A stretch of 64,000 nt of DNA, taken from contig SWLE01000375.1 in the NCBI GenBank assembly GCA_004026145.2, positions 186,001 through 250,000 on the forward strand, in the 5' to 3' direction. The notes beneath the pieces were generated by a model that made no database searches, was not told the DNA's origin, and worked only from the letters and a program-made list of their open reading frames with translations. Both the position numbers and the translations under genes were made by a program. Shown one piece after another: positions 1 through 11,384 of the stretch (the stretch's first letter is position 1; every line of letters starts with the position of its first letter). Origin of the DNA: Takifugu bimaculatus (taxonomy: Eukaryota > Chordata > Actinopteri > Tetraodontiformes > Tetraodontidae).

Positions 1-2310
1 GTAGATCGCACGATGGGAGTGAAGCAGGAAGCAGCCCCTCCCAGCCTGGAAACAGACACGGGAAACACAGACAAGGAACTGAAGGGCAGAGGGAGAGGAA
101 TAAGACGAGGGGAATCTCCTCACAGCGAGGGGAGTGATAAGAGGAACAGACGGGAGTCCTGGAGAAAGTATCGTGAGTCACTTGGTAGGAAGACACCAAC
201 GACAAGACTGTGGGGTATGATCACAAGAATGTTAGGAAGTAGACAAGAATAGGGATGCCCAGTTATGGAAGATGAAGGGAACTTTATTGTAGAGGACAAA
301 TAATCAGCAGCAGCACTAATAGCACAAATATTTGCTAAAACAAAAAGCACAGAAAATTTGAGTAATAAAGAGAAAGAAGGCAGGATTGAAAGAAAAAGGC
401 AAGTGTGACAAGGTTTTCAATGACAATACCAAATAATGCATTTTTAAAATGCTGGAAAAACAACTCCAGGGAAGACCAAATAAATTATATTAGATAAAAT
501 TAGTGTTAAAGTAAAGGGGCATTATTGAAAATGTATAATAAGCTGTGAGGGGAGGGAAAATGACCTAATCAATGGAAAGAAACTGCTATTGTACCAATCT
601 GTGAGCCAAGTAAGGACCCGGGTTTGCCAGAGAGCTACAGAACAATAGATCTAACAACCTTTGAAGGCAAAACTATGGGAAAAAAAATTGATTAATGAAA
701 GGCTGAACTCTTATTTAGAAACCAGGGAAAAACTGAAAATGATATAAAAGTGGGTTTAGGAAAAGAAGCAGCACGGTAGGTTTTACATTTAGAGAATGAG
801 ATAAGGACAGTCCAGATCAATAAAGAAAGTGTAATGCTGTATTTTTTATATAGAAAAAGGTTATGATATGATGGGAAAGGATGGACTGCTTATGTAATTA
901 TATCACATCAACATCCTGGTTCAGGATTTTTCTTACCAGCAGGAAAATAGCAGTAAGAGTGGGTAAAAAAGCGAAGTGATAGATCCATCCAGGTGAGGAT
1001 GGGGGCAGAAATGTCAAGACAAAACATCGTTGAAAACGCTACACAGCGTTCAGTGGTCAGTCCAAATCTTTATTCACTAATGATAAATGATTGAATATAT
1101 ATTTCCAAGTATTCCCGATGGTACGGGGAGGTCGCTGTTTTCTGACGATGGGGCTCCTTGGACAAGAGGGAGGAACTTCCAGTATATTGTCAAGAGGATG
1201 CAGGAGGGAATAAGTAAAGTTGAAAGATGGGGAATTAAATGGGGCTTTAAGTTTTCATCTGAAAAGACAAAGTTTTTTACAAGAAAGAGGGTAGGAGAGA
1301 GCAATCTAAAAACATATGGGAGTGTGTTAGAAAGGGTTGAGAGTTTCCGCTTCCTTGGTATCTACTTTGACCAGAGGCTGAGCTGGAAGGATCATATCAG
1401 GCAGGTAGTAAGTTAATGTAAAAGAAAAAAGTGGTAAATATGAGATCCCAGCAATGTAGAGCTGATTTCAGAACTTTGCTGGATATGATCCCGGTGCAAG
1501 CACTTAGACTCTACATGGGCCAGTCAAAATCTCACCTGTGTGTGCACTCCAGGAACAGGCTGGGGAAATGCCACTGTGGCTGAGGAGGAAACAGTTGGCT
1601 GCTAATTACTGGATTCATTCAAGAGGTCAGAGGGATGAACATCTTACAAAGGGGGTTCTGCTAGTGAGTTGGGAGGAGACAGCACAAAAGGGGAGTTTTG
1701 GGTGGAAGGGTGATGAGGTGGCCAAGGATATGGGGGTGTATAACCATTAAAAGCAGGAGCAGTGTTGACAGAGAAATTAAATGATCAAAGTCAGAAGGCA
1801 AGAGTGTTGTGTGGGTAAAAGCAAATGAGCAGTGGCAACAGAGCGGGGAAACAGAGGTCAAGGGGAGGCATCTTCTTTCCAATACAAAGGAGGGACAATG
1901 CATCAAGGAGAAGGGAAAAGAGCAGGGAAGAGCAGGTTATAATAACAAGGTTAAGAATTAGGCAGAGCAACTTAGACAATATGCTATACATTGTGGAGAA
2001 GCATCCATCTATGTGAGCAGTGTCATGAACTGGAGACAACAGAACATGTGCTTTTAATATGTAGGCATAATAGTGAGGAAAGGAAGGTGATGATGGATGG
2101 ACTGAGGAAACTGGGAATGGTGGATGTGGATGAGCTGGGTAGAGAGTTCAGGTGTGAGGAAAGAGCTTTATAAATTTCTTATGTACTGGTCTAGTAAAAA
2201 GGATGGATACGCTAGATAGAGGACCAGAAGGTGGCAGCTACAATATAGATGCCAACTGCCTTTAAAACCAAAAGAAATAGTAGAACAACAACAACAAAAG
2301 CAACGAGATG
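1..2310 (+). mobile_element. Degraded Jockey/I-like LINE, copy 1 (5' end outside window)
   Basis: A decayed non-LTR retrotransposon reading on the + strand. Reverse transcriptase can be followed in broken frames from about 580 to 1416. It has a loading-type segment near 600-660, an 'EKAYD'-like block near 850 (mutated), a 'SVVSP' block near 1050, a FSDDG version of the catalytic FADD box near 1140, and a conserved block ending 'SWKDHIRQVVS' at 1416. A C-terminal zinc-knuckle-like motif (CEQCH...ETTEHVLLIC) lies at about 2010-2060. The 3' end is an AACAAC-rich tail near 2280-2305. Stops and frameshifts are frequent, so it is inactive. Sister copies lie at 16154-17255 and 52545-55750. The clade is inferred from motif style only. 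Confidence 0.8.
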
Positions 2311-2344
2311 AAGATCGGTAGATTTGTCTGGTTCCGATCAGGAC

Positions 2345-2940
2345 AAAAAGTAATGATGGGCAAATTAAGCTTTTGTGAATTCCCGAACCACTTGTAATGA
2401 TTACTCGAAGTAATGTTTACCTGAAGTTGCAGTTCTAGCGCCCTCTCCTGGCGACCCGCGAGCCTTGCACTGCAGGGTTGGAGCCGCTATTGGTGACCGG
2501 GAGGCGGACACGTGAGCTTTGTTTTGTTAAGGAGAAAATGCTGGTAAAATATGCCATAGCTTGGGTATTCTTGTATAATTGTGGACTCGGTTTTTATTGA
2601 GGTACGTTATTTTTTCCACAGTATTGGGATTTAACCAGTTTCTTTTTTGCTCACAATTTCTCCACATTTGGAGAATATTCTTCTGCAGGGTACAGTAGAT
2701 GCTGGCATGCATAGAAATCTTTTGGCCCGCTTGAAAAGGTTGGTGTAACGATGTCTGTGATTTAGCCAGTAGGCGAGTGGGTCCTCTGACCTGGCCAGAG
2801 GTGGGCTGCTCATGCACCGCTGCCCATCTACCGTCGCATCTGCCATAGCATTCCCAGCCCTTCTTGCATCTGAGGCGTCTCGGTCCAGCGTTCCCCAAAG
2901 GTTAATATCTGGAACACACCGGGCACCGGACCTGTACAAA
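2345..2940 (-). mobile_element. hAT3 transposon fragment, transposase C-terminal dimerisation region, copy 1
   Basis: On the minus strand 2631-2939 encodes a hAT C-terminal dimerisation (hATC) region: a 'PLAYW' block followed by 'ASTVPCRRIFSKCGEIVSKK', which matches the usual hATC pattern ASSVPCERVFSKAGE. The remaining transposase is absent. The + strand left edge (about 2352) begins TAATGATGGGCAAAT, resembling the terminal repeat of the other hAT elements here. The same fragment follows the LINE at 17285-17880 and 55795-56145, so the LINE plus hAT3 pair was duplicated as a block with the neighbouring genes. Confidence 0.8.
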
Positions 2941-3409
2941 AAGTAATTTACAAATAGACAAACATCGATTCATTTGGATGGAAGCTACACCATAGCTATA
3001 GTAAGTTACTGTTGGATATGAAACTTTGCTTTTGTGCATTACACCTACAGTACACCTACTACGTACTACAACTACACACAAACTGTTATTTTTTTAAATA
3101 CGGTTATCAGGAGTTTATGTGCTTAAATCTCAACCTGTCCGAATCTTGACGAGGCGGCGTCAGTGAATCACGTGTTTGGACCCAGACGTCACCTCTCTGC
3201 CGGGTATTTCCTGTTGCTGAACGAAGGCTCCGCCCACAATGCGGGGTCCAGCGCTCTTATTGGACCGCTCTGTTAAATCCCGCGACACTCCTCTCGTTTG
3301 AGACCCGCTTTTAAGAGAATCGGTCTTTATCACAAAGAACCCTCGTCACGGTGCTTCCAGACTGTTTCAGATGAGGACAACAAGTGTTTAGCGACCTTCA
3401 TTTAGGAAG
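2941..3409 (+). promoter_or_regulatory. Upstream region and putative promoter of gene A (type 1)
   Basis: Nothing codes here. A conserved upstream block recurs before genes A, C, F, H and K. In this copy it holds an E-box CACGTG (3169-3174), a CRE/X2-like GACGTCAC (3185-3192), a GC box GGCTCCGCCCAC (3226-3237), an inverted CCAAT box ATTGG (3259-3263) and a TTTTAAGA element near 3310 that could act as a weak TATA box. E-box, CRE/X2 and Y (CCAAT) boxes are known parts of MHC class I promoters. The assignment here is by motif only, and the spacing is not that of a canonical S-X-Y module. Confidence 0.5.
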
Positions 3410-6244
3410 ATGAACATTTGTCTTCTGTTTTGGATCCTGCTCCCAGCAGCAGAATGCGGTAAGTTGAAGAAACTTTCTTTACACGCACGTTCTGAGCGCT
3501 GTGTTGCGCTTTTCTTAGGTAGAAATAGACAAACAATCAATCAGCTCTCTGTGTAGATGCTCTTCTCCCACATTTGGTCTTGTTCCTCTCAGATGTCCCC
3601 CAAAGACTCACACCATAAAAACCTATTAAAGATAATAAAAAGAGAGTACAATAAGAAATAAAATAGAATAAATTAAAAATAGAATATAAATATAAAACTA
3701 TTGTTGCGTTTGCAAAGTAAAGGCAATACAACTTAGATTACCATTGACACACAATCGTGTGTGCCTTTTATTGAAGCCACAACAAGTACGGTAGTAGAAA
3801 AAATCAAATCAGAGCGTGAAAAACCTAACCCCCGCCCCTCAACTCCCACGGTCCGTGAAAGGGGCCGTGCCAAATTACCCGACTTAGTTGTCGGCAAATA
3901 GCGCGAGCGAATGAGGAACTCATACATAGCAAAATGCTCAACAGGACTATGGCAATGGAACAGATATGAACAATGATGGTGAATTATGATATACAAGTGA
4001 CCGCTACACTATAAAAAAAAAAACTCCCTTTGTTTTTGTTTAGCTCTGCAATAAAAACATCAATAGCGAATAATGCACCAGGAAGCTGGTGAAATACTTG
4101 AAGATATTTGGGCAGTGACACTATTCTAAACGCTAACATGTGCAACCGAACGAGGAAACTTCAGTGCTTCCGTTTCCAGTGCGTGGTGCTGTTCCTGACT
4201 GAGCCGTTAGGGGGCGCAGCAGTACTGCACACTGAGACTTCCTGTTGATGCAACCTCTGCTAAAGTACCTCTGCCCTGTGTGTGTGTGTGTGCTTTAATA
4301 TGTATTTAATATTTTAATATCAAAAGCATATGCATGAAAGTTGCAGGTAACTGTCCAAACACAGATGTATTTTTTAGTTGTTGACTATCTGAGGATTTGC
4401 TTTGATTTTGATGCCTGCACACAGAGTACGAAGAGAGTGGAGATTAAACCTCTTTTCTTATTGGTGCCTGTTCAGGTGCTGTAGTAAACCTTGTTTATAT
4501 TCAGTTTATGAGGAACCTATTATGATATTTTGGGTTATTGTTGGGTCTTTTGACCTGTTTCTCATCCTGCTGCTCCATGTTTCCTTCACAGCTTGTGGAA
4601 AGAGGCTGTTTTTCATTCTGGTTGTTTGTTTTTAGTGGTGTTTTGTCCAGTTGAGTGTTTGTGAAGAGGGGTTATAGTAGGGGAACGAGGAAGCAGCCCT
4701 GAGGAGTTCTGGTGATCAGGATGAGAGGAGATGAGATGTGGGTTTTTATCCTGACATGTGGTGGTCTGGCTCAGAGAGGATCAATGATGATGATCAAAGA
4801 GATATTTTTGCTTTTTTTGATACCGTCCACCAATTTGAGCAGATACGACTCACAGCTTAAGGTTTAAAATAATTAACCATAATATTAAACTGTCTACATC
4901 TTTCAATATTAATTTGACAAGACCTGAGATTGGGATCAATTTATAACATGATTATTTTTGTCAGAACCGCTGATCCCACTGTGAGGGTCCAGAGTTTTGA
5001 CTCCATTTGTTTGTGTGTTTCAGGTTCCCATTCTCTTGAGTTCTTGTCTACAGGACGTGTTCAGCCTGGATCTGGGCTCCATTTTGAACAAGTTACAGAG
5101 TTTGATGGAGTTGTGATCTCTCACTGTGACAGTGGGACACAACAAGAACACTTCAAACCCGTCCTGGAATCCCACAACTTACCTGGGACCTGCACAGCAG
5201 CATGTTATGATGTTTTTGATGCTCTCAAAGCGATTTCTCAATTCATCAATCACACACGGAGTAAGTTTGTAGCACATTTGCTTTGTAACACATCTAAGAG
5301 GAATTAAAACCTTTAACTAAAGAGAAAAAATAATCCTTGTAGATGTTCAGCGGCGGCGTGGCTGCATCACGTCAGACGAGAGGCTTGAATCTGCTTTTGA
5401 CAACTGGGCAGTGAATGGAGAGGGTTTCATTCAGTTTGATGCTGGAGCTCAGAAATGGAAAGCCCTGTCTCGTTCTGCAGAAATGATTAAAGATTCGTGG
5501 AACGGCTATGAGGCTCGGAACCATGTGTTTGGACAATTCATCAATGAAGAATGTCCAGAAATGATCCATCAGATCAAATTAAGAGAAGCGGAAAAAAGAA
5601 CAGGTGAACACACTCTCTGGTCCAAAAAAATATAACGCAAAATATAATAAAATCACAGCTTTGAATCACTTCATTAAATTGGACATAATTCAGGAATTAA
5701 CCTGAACACATACAAAAGTATCTTTTCTTCCCCTGGCTGGTCCCACCCTGATCATCACCTTTTCTATCCTCCTGCAGATCTCCGTGTGTTTGCCAACCCT
5801 GTTGACAGAACCAAGGCATTGCTGAAGTGCCACGTCACCAGTACTGACAAATCAGTGCGTTCAGTGTCTCTGACTGAAGACGAGGCCCCCAAGGCAAACT
5901 GGATCGCTGTAACTGGCCCGTTGCCTTCTGGGGATGGATCAGTGATCCTCATCCTGACAGCTGAGGTCCCCCTGATCCACACCATCATCTATGGCTGTGT
6001 TGTCCAAACAGAAGACAGAAACATCACTGTCATGTGGGGTGAGAACTTTACATTTACATTCTGCTGCATGATTGTTATTGAGTCATGATCCAGGCTGCAC
6101 ACAGGCCAGTGGGATCTTATTGTTGCTGGGGGGGTTCTGGTGTGTTGGGTACTCTGGTAAAAGTCCCTCATGAAGAAGCACCCTCAGCGCTCACTTTTCT
6201 ATGGTTTTGGCACAGAATTATTTTATTATTATTAATAATAATCA

Positions 6245-6290
<46 letters not shown>

Positions 6291-6862
6291 GTCAAAACAA
6301 TACAGGCTAGAAATTTAACTTTGTGTTCAAGTTTCAAATGATTGAGGTGTTTTGAAACATCTGATTTGAGAAATACTGGACTAGAGCTGTGTGAAAATAA
6401 CAAATGTAACTGCTTCAATAGTGTAAATTGTGTCAGCTACATTTGTCAGCATCAACATTATTAGTTTACAGTCATAATTATTATTACTGTGTTTTAATTA
6501 ATAATGATGGATTTTCCCTTTCATTTCAGATGGAAACACACTTGATGGAAGAGAAATTCTTTACGCAACTGTTGATTGGACATTTTGGAAAATTTTGAGC
6601 ATTGTTACATTTTCATGTGTTCTAATCTGCACAACAGCAGTGGTGCTCAAACGTACGTTTCACTACTTTTGTTGAAACATTTATGTCAGTCTATTGTTAT
6701 GAACAGATCAACAAGTTTCTGAAGGCTTACACCTGACAGCATCTATTAATTGTGCTTCCATTTCCTTTCACCACAGACAAAAAGAAGAAGCTCAAAAGAA
6801 GAATAAAAAAGACAATTCCAGAAAGCAAGATAGAAATGAAGAAACTGAGAAAGAAAACCTAA
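3410..6862 (+). CDS. Gene A: divergent MHC class I-like heavy chain, intact, Lys-rich tail
   Basis: Exons 3410-3458, 5024-5260, 5343-5603, 5778-6038, 6530-6652 and 6777-6862 join to 338 residues; all introns are phase 1 with GT/AG ends. Exon 1 is a signal peptide (MNICLLFWILLPAAECG). Exon 2 is alpha-1-like, starting GSHSLEF and ending with an NHT glycosylation site where class I has its conserved sequon. Exon 3 is alpha-2-like: Cys8 and Cys71 match the class I disulfide spacing, with a Trp near position 147. Exon 4 is an Ig-like alpha-3 with two cysteines (LLKC, YGC). Exon 5 spans the membrane. Exon 6 is an unusual tail of about 28 residues, roughly half Lys/Arg. Classical anchor tyrosines are not kept. 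Likely a cell-surface non-classical class I molecule; whether it pairs with beta-2-microglobulin is unknown. Confidence 0.85.
3611..4022 (+). other. Alternative intron-1 segment shared only with gene K
   Basis: About 400 bp of intron 1, AT-rich at first and then containing an ACACAATCGTGTGT stretch, is found here and at 60466-60874 in gene K. Genes C and F have an unrelated segment at this position (18555-18755 and 35647-35845), while the sequence on both sides is shared. It marks A and K as sister copies for this module. No coding sense is evident. Confidence 0.6.
6223..6290 (+). repeat. (ATT)n microsatellite in intron 4 of gene A
   Basis: An uninterrupted run of ATT/TTA triplets from about 6246 to 6290 is preceded by an imperfect stretch. 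It lies in the intron between the alpha-3 and transmembrane exons. Confidence 0.95.
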
Positions 6863-7385
6863 GAATGTCCCCTGTAATGAAACCATTACAAGACCAAAAG
6901 ATTAATTGAAGAGGATTTTATCCACCAGAGATTCAAACAGAAATAACATCTATCAGACGGAATATTTTACTCAGCATATTGAAGGTGCACCTCTGCAGAT
7001 TTTGGACGCTGCTCTAACCTTCACTGACTGTTGAAAGTGAAACAGATGAGGCTTCAGTGCTAACAAAATCACTAGCAAACAGCAATCTACAAACGATGGC
7101 TTGGAGGAATGTCCAGGGAAATAACAGAATAGAAGCGGAGACTGTCAGCACAGCCAGCAGCCGGGACGTCCCGCTGAGAGAGACAGAGAGACGGGGACTG
7201 TGCCATTTAATAGGCAGCACCCAGGCACAGCCCGTCACTCCACTGGGGACCTGTAAGACCCCCAGTGTCCAGGAGGGGGCACTGGGGTTGTCCCGTTGAC
7301 AAAAGGAAAAGAAGAAACTTACGAAAGGGCAGCTCTCTTGACAATTGTAAATGTTTTCATTGAAATAAACTTTTGAAAAACACAA
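6863..7385 (+). other. 3' untranslated region of gene A with polyadenylation signal
   Basis: The sequence follows the TAA of gene A directly. An AATAAA hexamer at 7364-7369 is the first good polyadenylation signal downstream. Weak open frames here are not conserved in other copies and are not supported as coding. Confidence 0.5.
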
Positions 7386-8827
7386 TTTAACACCAGAAGA
7401 TGGAGACAGTGGGACAATAAAAATCAAAGTATATCTGTGATTTTTGCCTATGTGAATAGAAAAAAAATGCCAGTGCTATGATGTTAGATCAATAAATGTG
7501 ACAACTGTGTAATCATCCATTTTACAAATATGAATCTCAGTTGGAAAATCTTGTGTAAGATAAATAAAATAACTTCTAACATGTGAATTAAGAGGGCAAT
7601 CATTCCACAGCGAGAAAAACTCATTTAATTTCTTATAGTGGACATTCGGCAGGTTATAATCTCAGGTTCTGATCCAATAAATTAAAATAATCCCACACCA
7701 GTGTCATTCACTCATACGGAGCCATTGTTTGACCCTCCTTCATTAACGACTGTTGGCAGAAAGACTTGGGACTCAAAATCCTCCTGCTCAGTAGTTCAAC
7801 CTGTTTCCATGTTGATAAGTCAGAACATCTACCAAGACAATGGGTTTGTCTGATGGTGTGTTTGAGTGACTTAACCTGTGAGCTTTGCACAGTGTACTAA
7901 TATGCTGACAATTAGCCTGAGCCACTATATGAAAACCAAATTGTTCAAATTGTCTCCCTGAAGTCCCCATCATGTGCTTTAGACCTTCCAAGTGTGTGTT
8001 TTTGTTCCTATGATGCCTGTGTGTCTGTTGACTTCAAAACAAAATCAGGTCCCCATTTCAAAATACCAGTTTTACTGTGTTGTACAGCAGAACTGTGTGT
8101 GCACGTTGGATACACTGTGGATGTGCATTTTAGCATTGCTATAGTGGGATTGATAATATTGCTTCCAGTCACAGCGTGTTCATGCCCCCATCAACGTGGT
8201 GATTGCCTCCCTGTAGACTGAAAACACCACTTCCTCTCACTTCCCTCCCCTCGTGCGCTGCTACACCAGCCTCTGCCACCTCTATTCTGGCCATTTTTGG
8301 TAACCCTGAGAAGTTTAATGCGAAACATGGTCATAAAAAAGGTTTTCCTAAAATTCTGAAACACTGTCTCGTGCCTTTTGGTGAGCTGAAACATTGGACC
8401 ATTTTTTTTAACACACACCTGGTTCACCAGAACTATTCCTGGGACAAAACTCCCCAGATTAGGGTTTTCAGCAACAACTTAATTTCATCTCCCAACTTTG
8501 CCACAATCGCCCTCTTGGGTTTTTGTTCCCTGATTGATTCCCATGTAAGATTATATTTGCCAGTTTGAACTTCTCAGATTTTAGGTCCGCCCTTTTGTTT
8601 CCTCTGCCTTCCCACTTAAAGTTTAGATTCTAAACTTTGACTTGGTTGAACATTAACATCTGCTGGCAAAGTGCATGTTCTTTTTGACACACCCTTCACT
8701 TCCCCACCGCTGTGGATACGACACTGACCTGTTGAGAGCAAGCCGAGAACTTCGGTGACAAATATTCTTGCCGTCCTGGAGAATTAGCTAAAGTCTATAT
8801 ACTTGGGAGATTATCAGCCACAGGAAC
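7386..8827 (+). other. Intergenic spacer between genes A and B; upstream region of B
   Basis: No gene, repeat family or strong promoter motif could be recognised. The last few hundred bases precede the signal-peptide exon of gene B and presumably hold its promoter. They do not match the promoter blocks of the other genes, so B had its own 5' module. An open frame at 8203-8568 shows no recognisable family and is not called. Confidence 0.4.
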
Positions 8828-8879
8828 ATGAAGAGAGGTCTTTTGGTTTTGTGGATCTACCTGCTAGCAGCAGAATGTG
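8828..8879 (+). pseudogene. Gene B exon 1: signal peptide of a third class I-like subfamily
   Basis: The exon reads MKRGLLVLWIYLLAAECG and ends in phase 1 at a GTGAGT donor. The layout, length and final AAECG match exon 1 of the other genes, but the residues differ from both the MNICLL and MKFCLL types. The expected exon 2 lies 7.2 kb downstream at 16092 because a Gypsy element sits in intron 1. No later exons of this gene are present, so it is a broken copy. Confidence 0.65.
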
Positions 8880-8881
8880 GT

Positions 8882-9504
8882 GAGTAATATATTTTAAGGT
8901 AATGGAATAGGCTGGACCTTGTACGCTTAAAGAGCTCAACCTCAATCTTATTTATACGGCTCATTTAAAAAGATACAAAGTTGTTTCACAGGTCAAAAAC
9001 TGACAAATAAATCTAAATATGGAATAGGGGAAAAACCATAGGAGAGACAACAGAAGTGTGTTAAATAAAGGTAATTATATTCCCACAGTTATTTTACAGG
9101 TACGCAAACTATTTTAAAGACGAGCCAAGAAAACTGGGTCCAACCTCGATCAGCTGAAAGGGAAGGAATCAACCCTAACCATAACCCTTTAGATCTGGGT
9201 ATCGTTCTGCTCTGTGTGTATCCAAACTTATTCTCTCTGTATGAGCCTTTTTAACCGTTCTCTCCCCCCATTACTGAACCTGCTCTATGCTGGCTGTAAA
9301 ACAGCCGCCCTGATAAACACCTGTGGCTGTGATGTGTTGGCAAGTCTTTAATAGCAAAGAACATGCTGTAATAAACTCCTGGGAGTAAATGAAAAGGGAG
9401 GTTATGAAGCGAAAATAAAGACTTTGTGGATCTATTTCTCTATGATCTGTTTCTATGTGTGCAAATTAGCACATTTTCACCGTTTATGTTCTTTGAACAA
9501 CAGT
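8882..9504 (+). other. Intron 1 of broken gene B, left part
   Basis: Non-coding sequence between the gene B signal exon and the Gypsy insertion. Nothing recognisable is seen in it. Confidence 0.5.
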
Positions 9505-9509
9505 CTAAC

Positions 9510-10042
9510 TGTTGCGCTCGAGAGGACTGGCGGTCAAGTGTGGCGGAACCCCAAAGAAGGCAGACAGACACGGGAATTAAAAGTAAACTCAGAAGGTTTA
9601 ATGAAGCAAAAAACCAGGAGGGAAGAAACTAAATGAGAGGCCGAGACAAACTATAGGTGCGTGATGCGGCAGACGAACCAAGTTCGAGATCCAGGGGCGA
9701 GAGTCCGTGGGGGAGTCCAAGTGTCCAGAGGACAGGAGAAATCCGTCCGAGGAAGGGGAAGAGGAAGAGGTCAGAGGAAGAGGGGCTAGGAAGGTTGCAG
9801 AGGAGTCGCTGGAAGACGCAGGGAGACGCAGGGAGTCGCTGGGGAGCCTGGAGAGATGCTGGGTCCACGGGAAGTGTTGCCAAAAACATCAGTAAGATCA
9901 AGCACTGGCCTGAGTGCATAGGGGCCTTTTATGGGTGCAGAGTCGTTTGGGCGGATTGGGTGCAGCTGAAGGAGAGGGCCCAGGTGGTGGTGGTTGAGCT
10001 GATTGCCCAGGAGGAGGTGGGGCCAGAGTAGGAGTCACAACA
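9510..10042 (-). repeat. 3' LTR of the Gypsy element
   Basis: 533 bp, nearly identical to 15517-16041. The main difference is a short tandem duplication of a GGGAGACGCA unit near 9815-9835. The ends are TGTTG...CAACA. Confidence 0.93.
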
Positions 10043-11384
10043 GTACCCCCCCCCCCTTACGGGAGGCACCGGACGACCGCCCAGGAGCATCCGGGTGGTC
10101 TCGGTAGAAGTCTTCGAGGAGGGAGGGGTCAGCGAGATAGGATGGGGGCACCCAGCTCCGGTCTTCGGGGCCGTAACCCACCCAATCCACCAGGTACTGG
10201 AAGCCCCTTCCCCGTCGGCGGACCGCCAGCAGCTTGTTAACGCTCCACACCGGCTCTCCGTCCGACAGGACCTGTGGGGGAGGTGGAGTCGGAGCAGGAG
10301 GGGACAGGGGGCTGGTGGAGAAGGGTTTAATGAGCGAGACGTGGAAGACCGGGTGAACCTTGAGGGCGGCAGGGAGATCCAAACGGACTGCAGAGGGGTT
10401 GATGATGCTGCAGATGGTGTAGGGACCGATGTAGCGGGGGTTCAGTTTTCTGGAGGAAGTCTGCGAGGTCTGGAGGGGGAGGTCCCGGGCCAACAGCCAG
10501 ACCTTCTGGCCAGGTCGGTAAGCAGGGGCCGGCCTCCTTCGCCGGTTGGCCGAACGCCGGGACTGCTCAGTGGCCCGCAAGATGGCTTTGCGGGCAGTCT
10601 TCCAGATGCGCCGACATCGGCGGAGATGGGCCCTGGTAGACGGCACTGCGATCTCCAGCTCCTGCTGGGGGAACAGAGGGGGTTGGTAGCCCAGGAAACA
10701 TTGAAAGGGGGACATACCAGTAGCAGAGCTCTCCATGGCGTTGAGGGAGTATTCCACCCACGGCAGGAACTTTGACCAGGAGGCAGGATTGCTGGTGGTC
10801 ACGCAGCGCAGGGCCGCCTCCAAAGCCTGGTTGGCCCGTTCGGCTTGTCCGTTGGACTGGGGGTGGTACCCAGAGGACAGGCTGACCGTGGCCCCAATCC
10901 CCTTGCAGAAGGCCTGCCACACCCTAGAAGTGAATTGGGGGCCACGGTCAGAGACCACGTCAAGGGGGATCCCGTGGAGCCGTACGACGTGGGAGACCAG
11001 GAGTTCAGCAGTTTCTGCAGCAGAAGGGAGTTTGGGGAGAGCGACAAAGTGGACCCCCTTGGAGAAGCGGTCCACAATGGTCAGGATGGTGTCGTTCCCC
11101 TGCGAGACGGGGAGGCCCGTCACAAAATCCAGGGCTATGTGAGACCAGGGTCGACTGGGGACGGGAAGGGGGTGCAGAAGGCCTGCTGGCGAGCGATGGG
11201 AGGCCTTGCTGCGGGCACAGACCGTGCAGGCGCCCACAAACTCCCGAACATCCTCTTGGAGGTTGGGCCACCAGAAGCGCCGCTGCACAAACTCCGCCGT
11301 CCGACGCACGCCAGGATGGCAGGCGAAACAACTGGAGTGGCCCCACTCTAGCACCTGCGGCCGGACGGAGGAAGGCACGAACAT
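10035..11384 (-). pseudogene. Gypsy integrase with C-terminal chromodomain
   Basis: An open frame of 449 codons on the minus strand. It starts within the HHCC zinc domain (HPGVRRT ... CTVCARSK). The catalytic core follows, with Asp in ALDFVTGLP, Asp in VSDRGPQF and Glu in NGQAERAN. Near the C-terminus 'VWSVNKLLAVRRRGRGFQYL' and 'DWVGYGPEDRSWVP' form a chromodomain, which places the element among chromoviruses. The frame runs to the edge of the 3' LTR. It is separated from the reverse-transcriptase frame by a frameshift near 11390, so it would not be made as part of an intact Pol. Confidence 0.9.

Noticed and set aside
8203..8568. A 121-codon open frame between genes A and B
   Set aside because: No family resemblance, no conserved copy elsewhere in the window and no exon structure around it.
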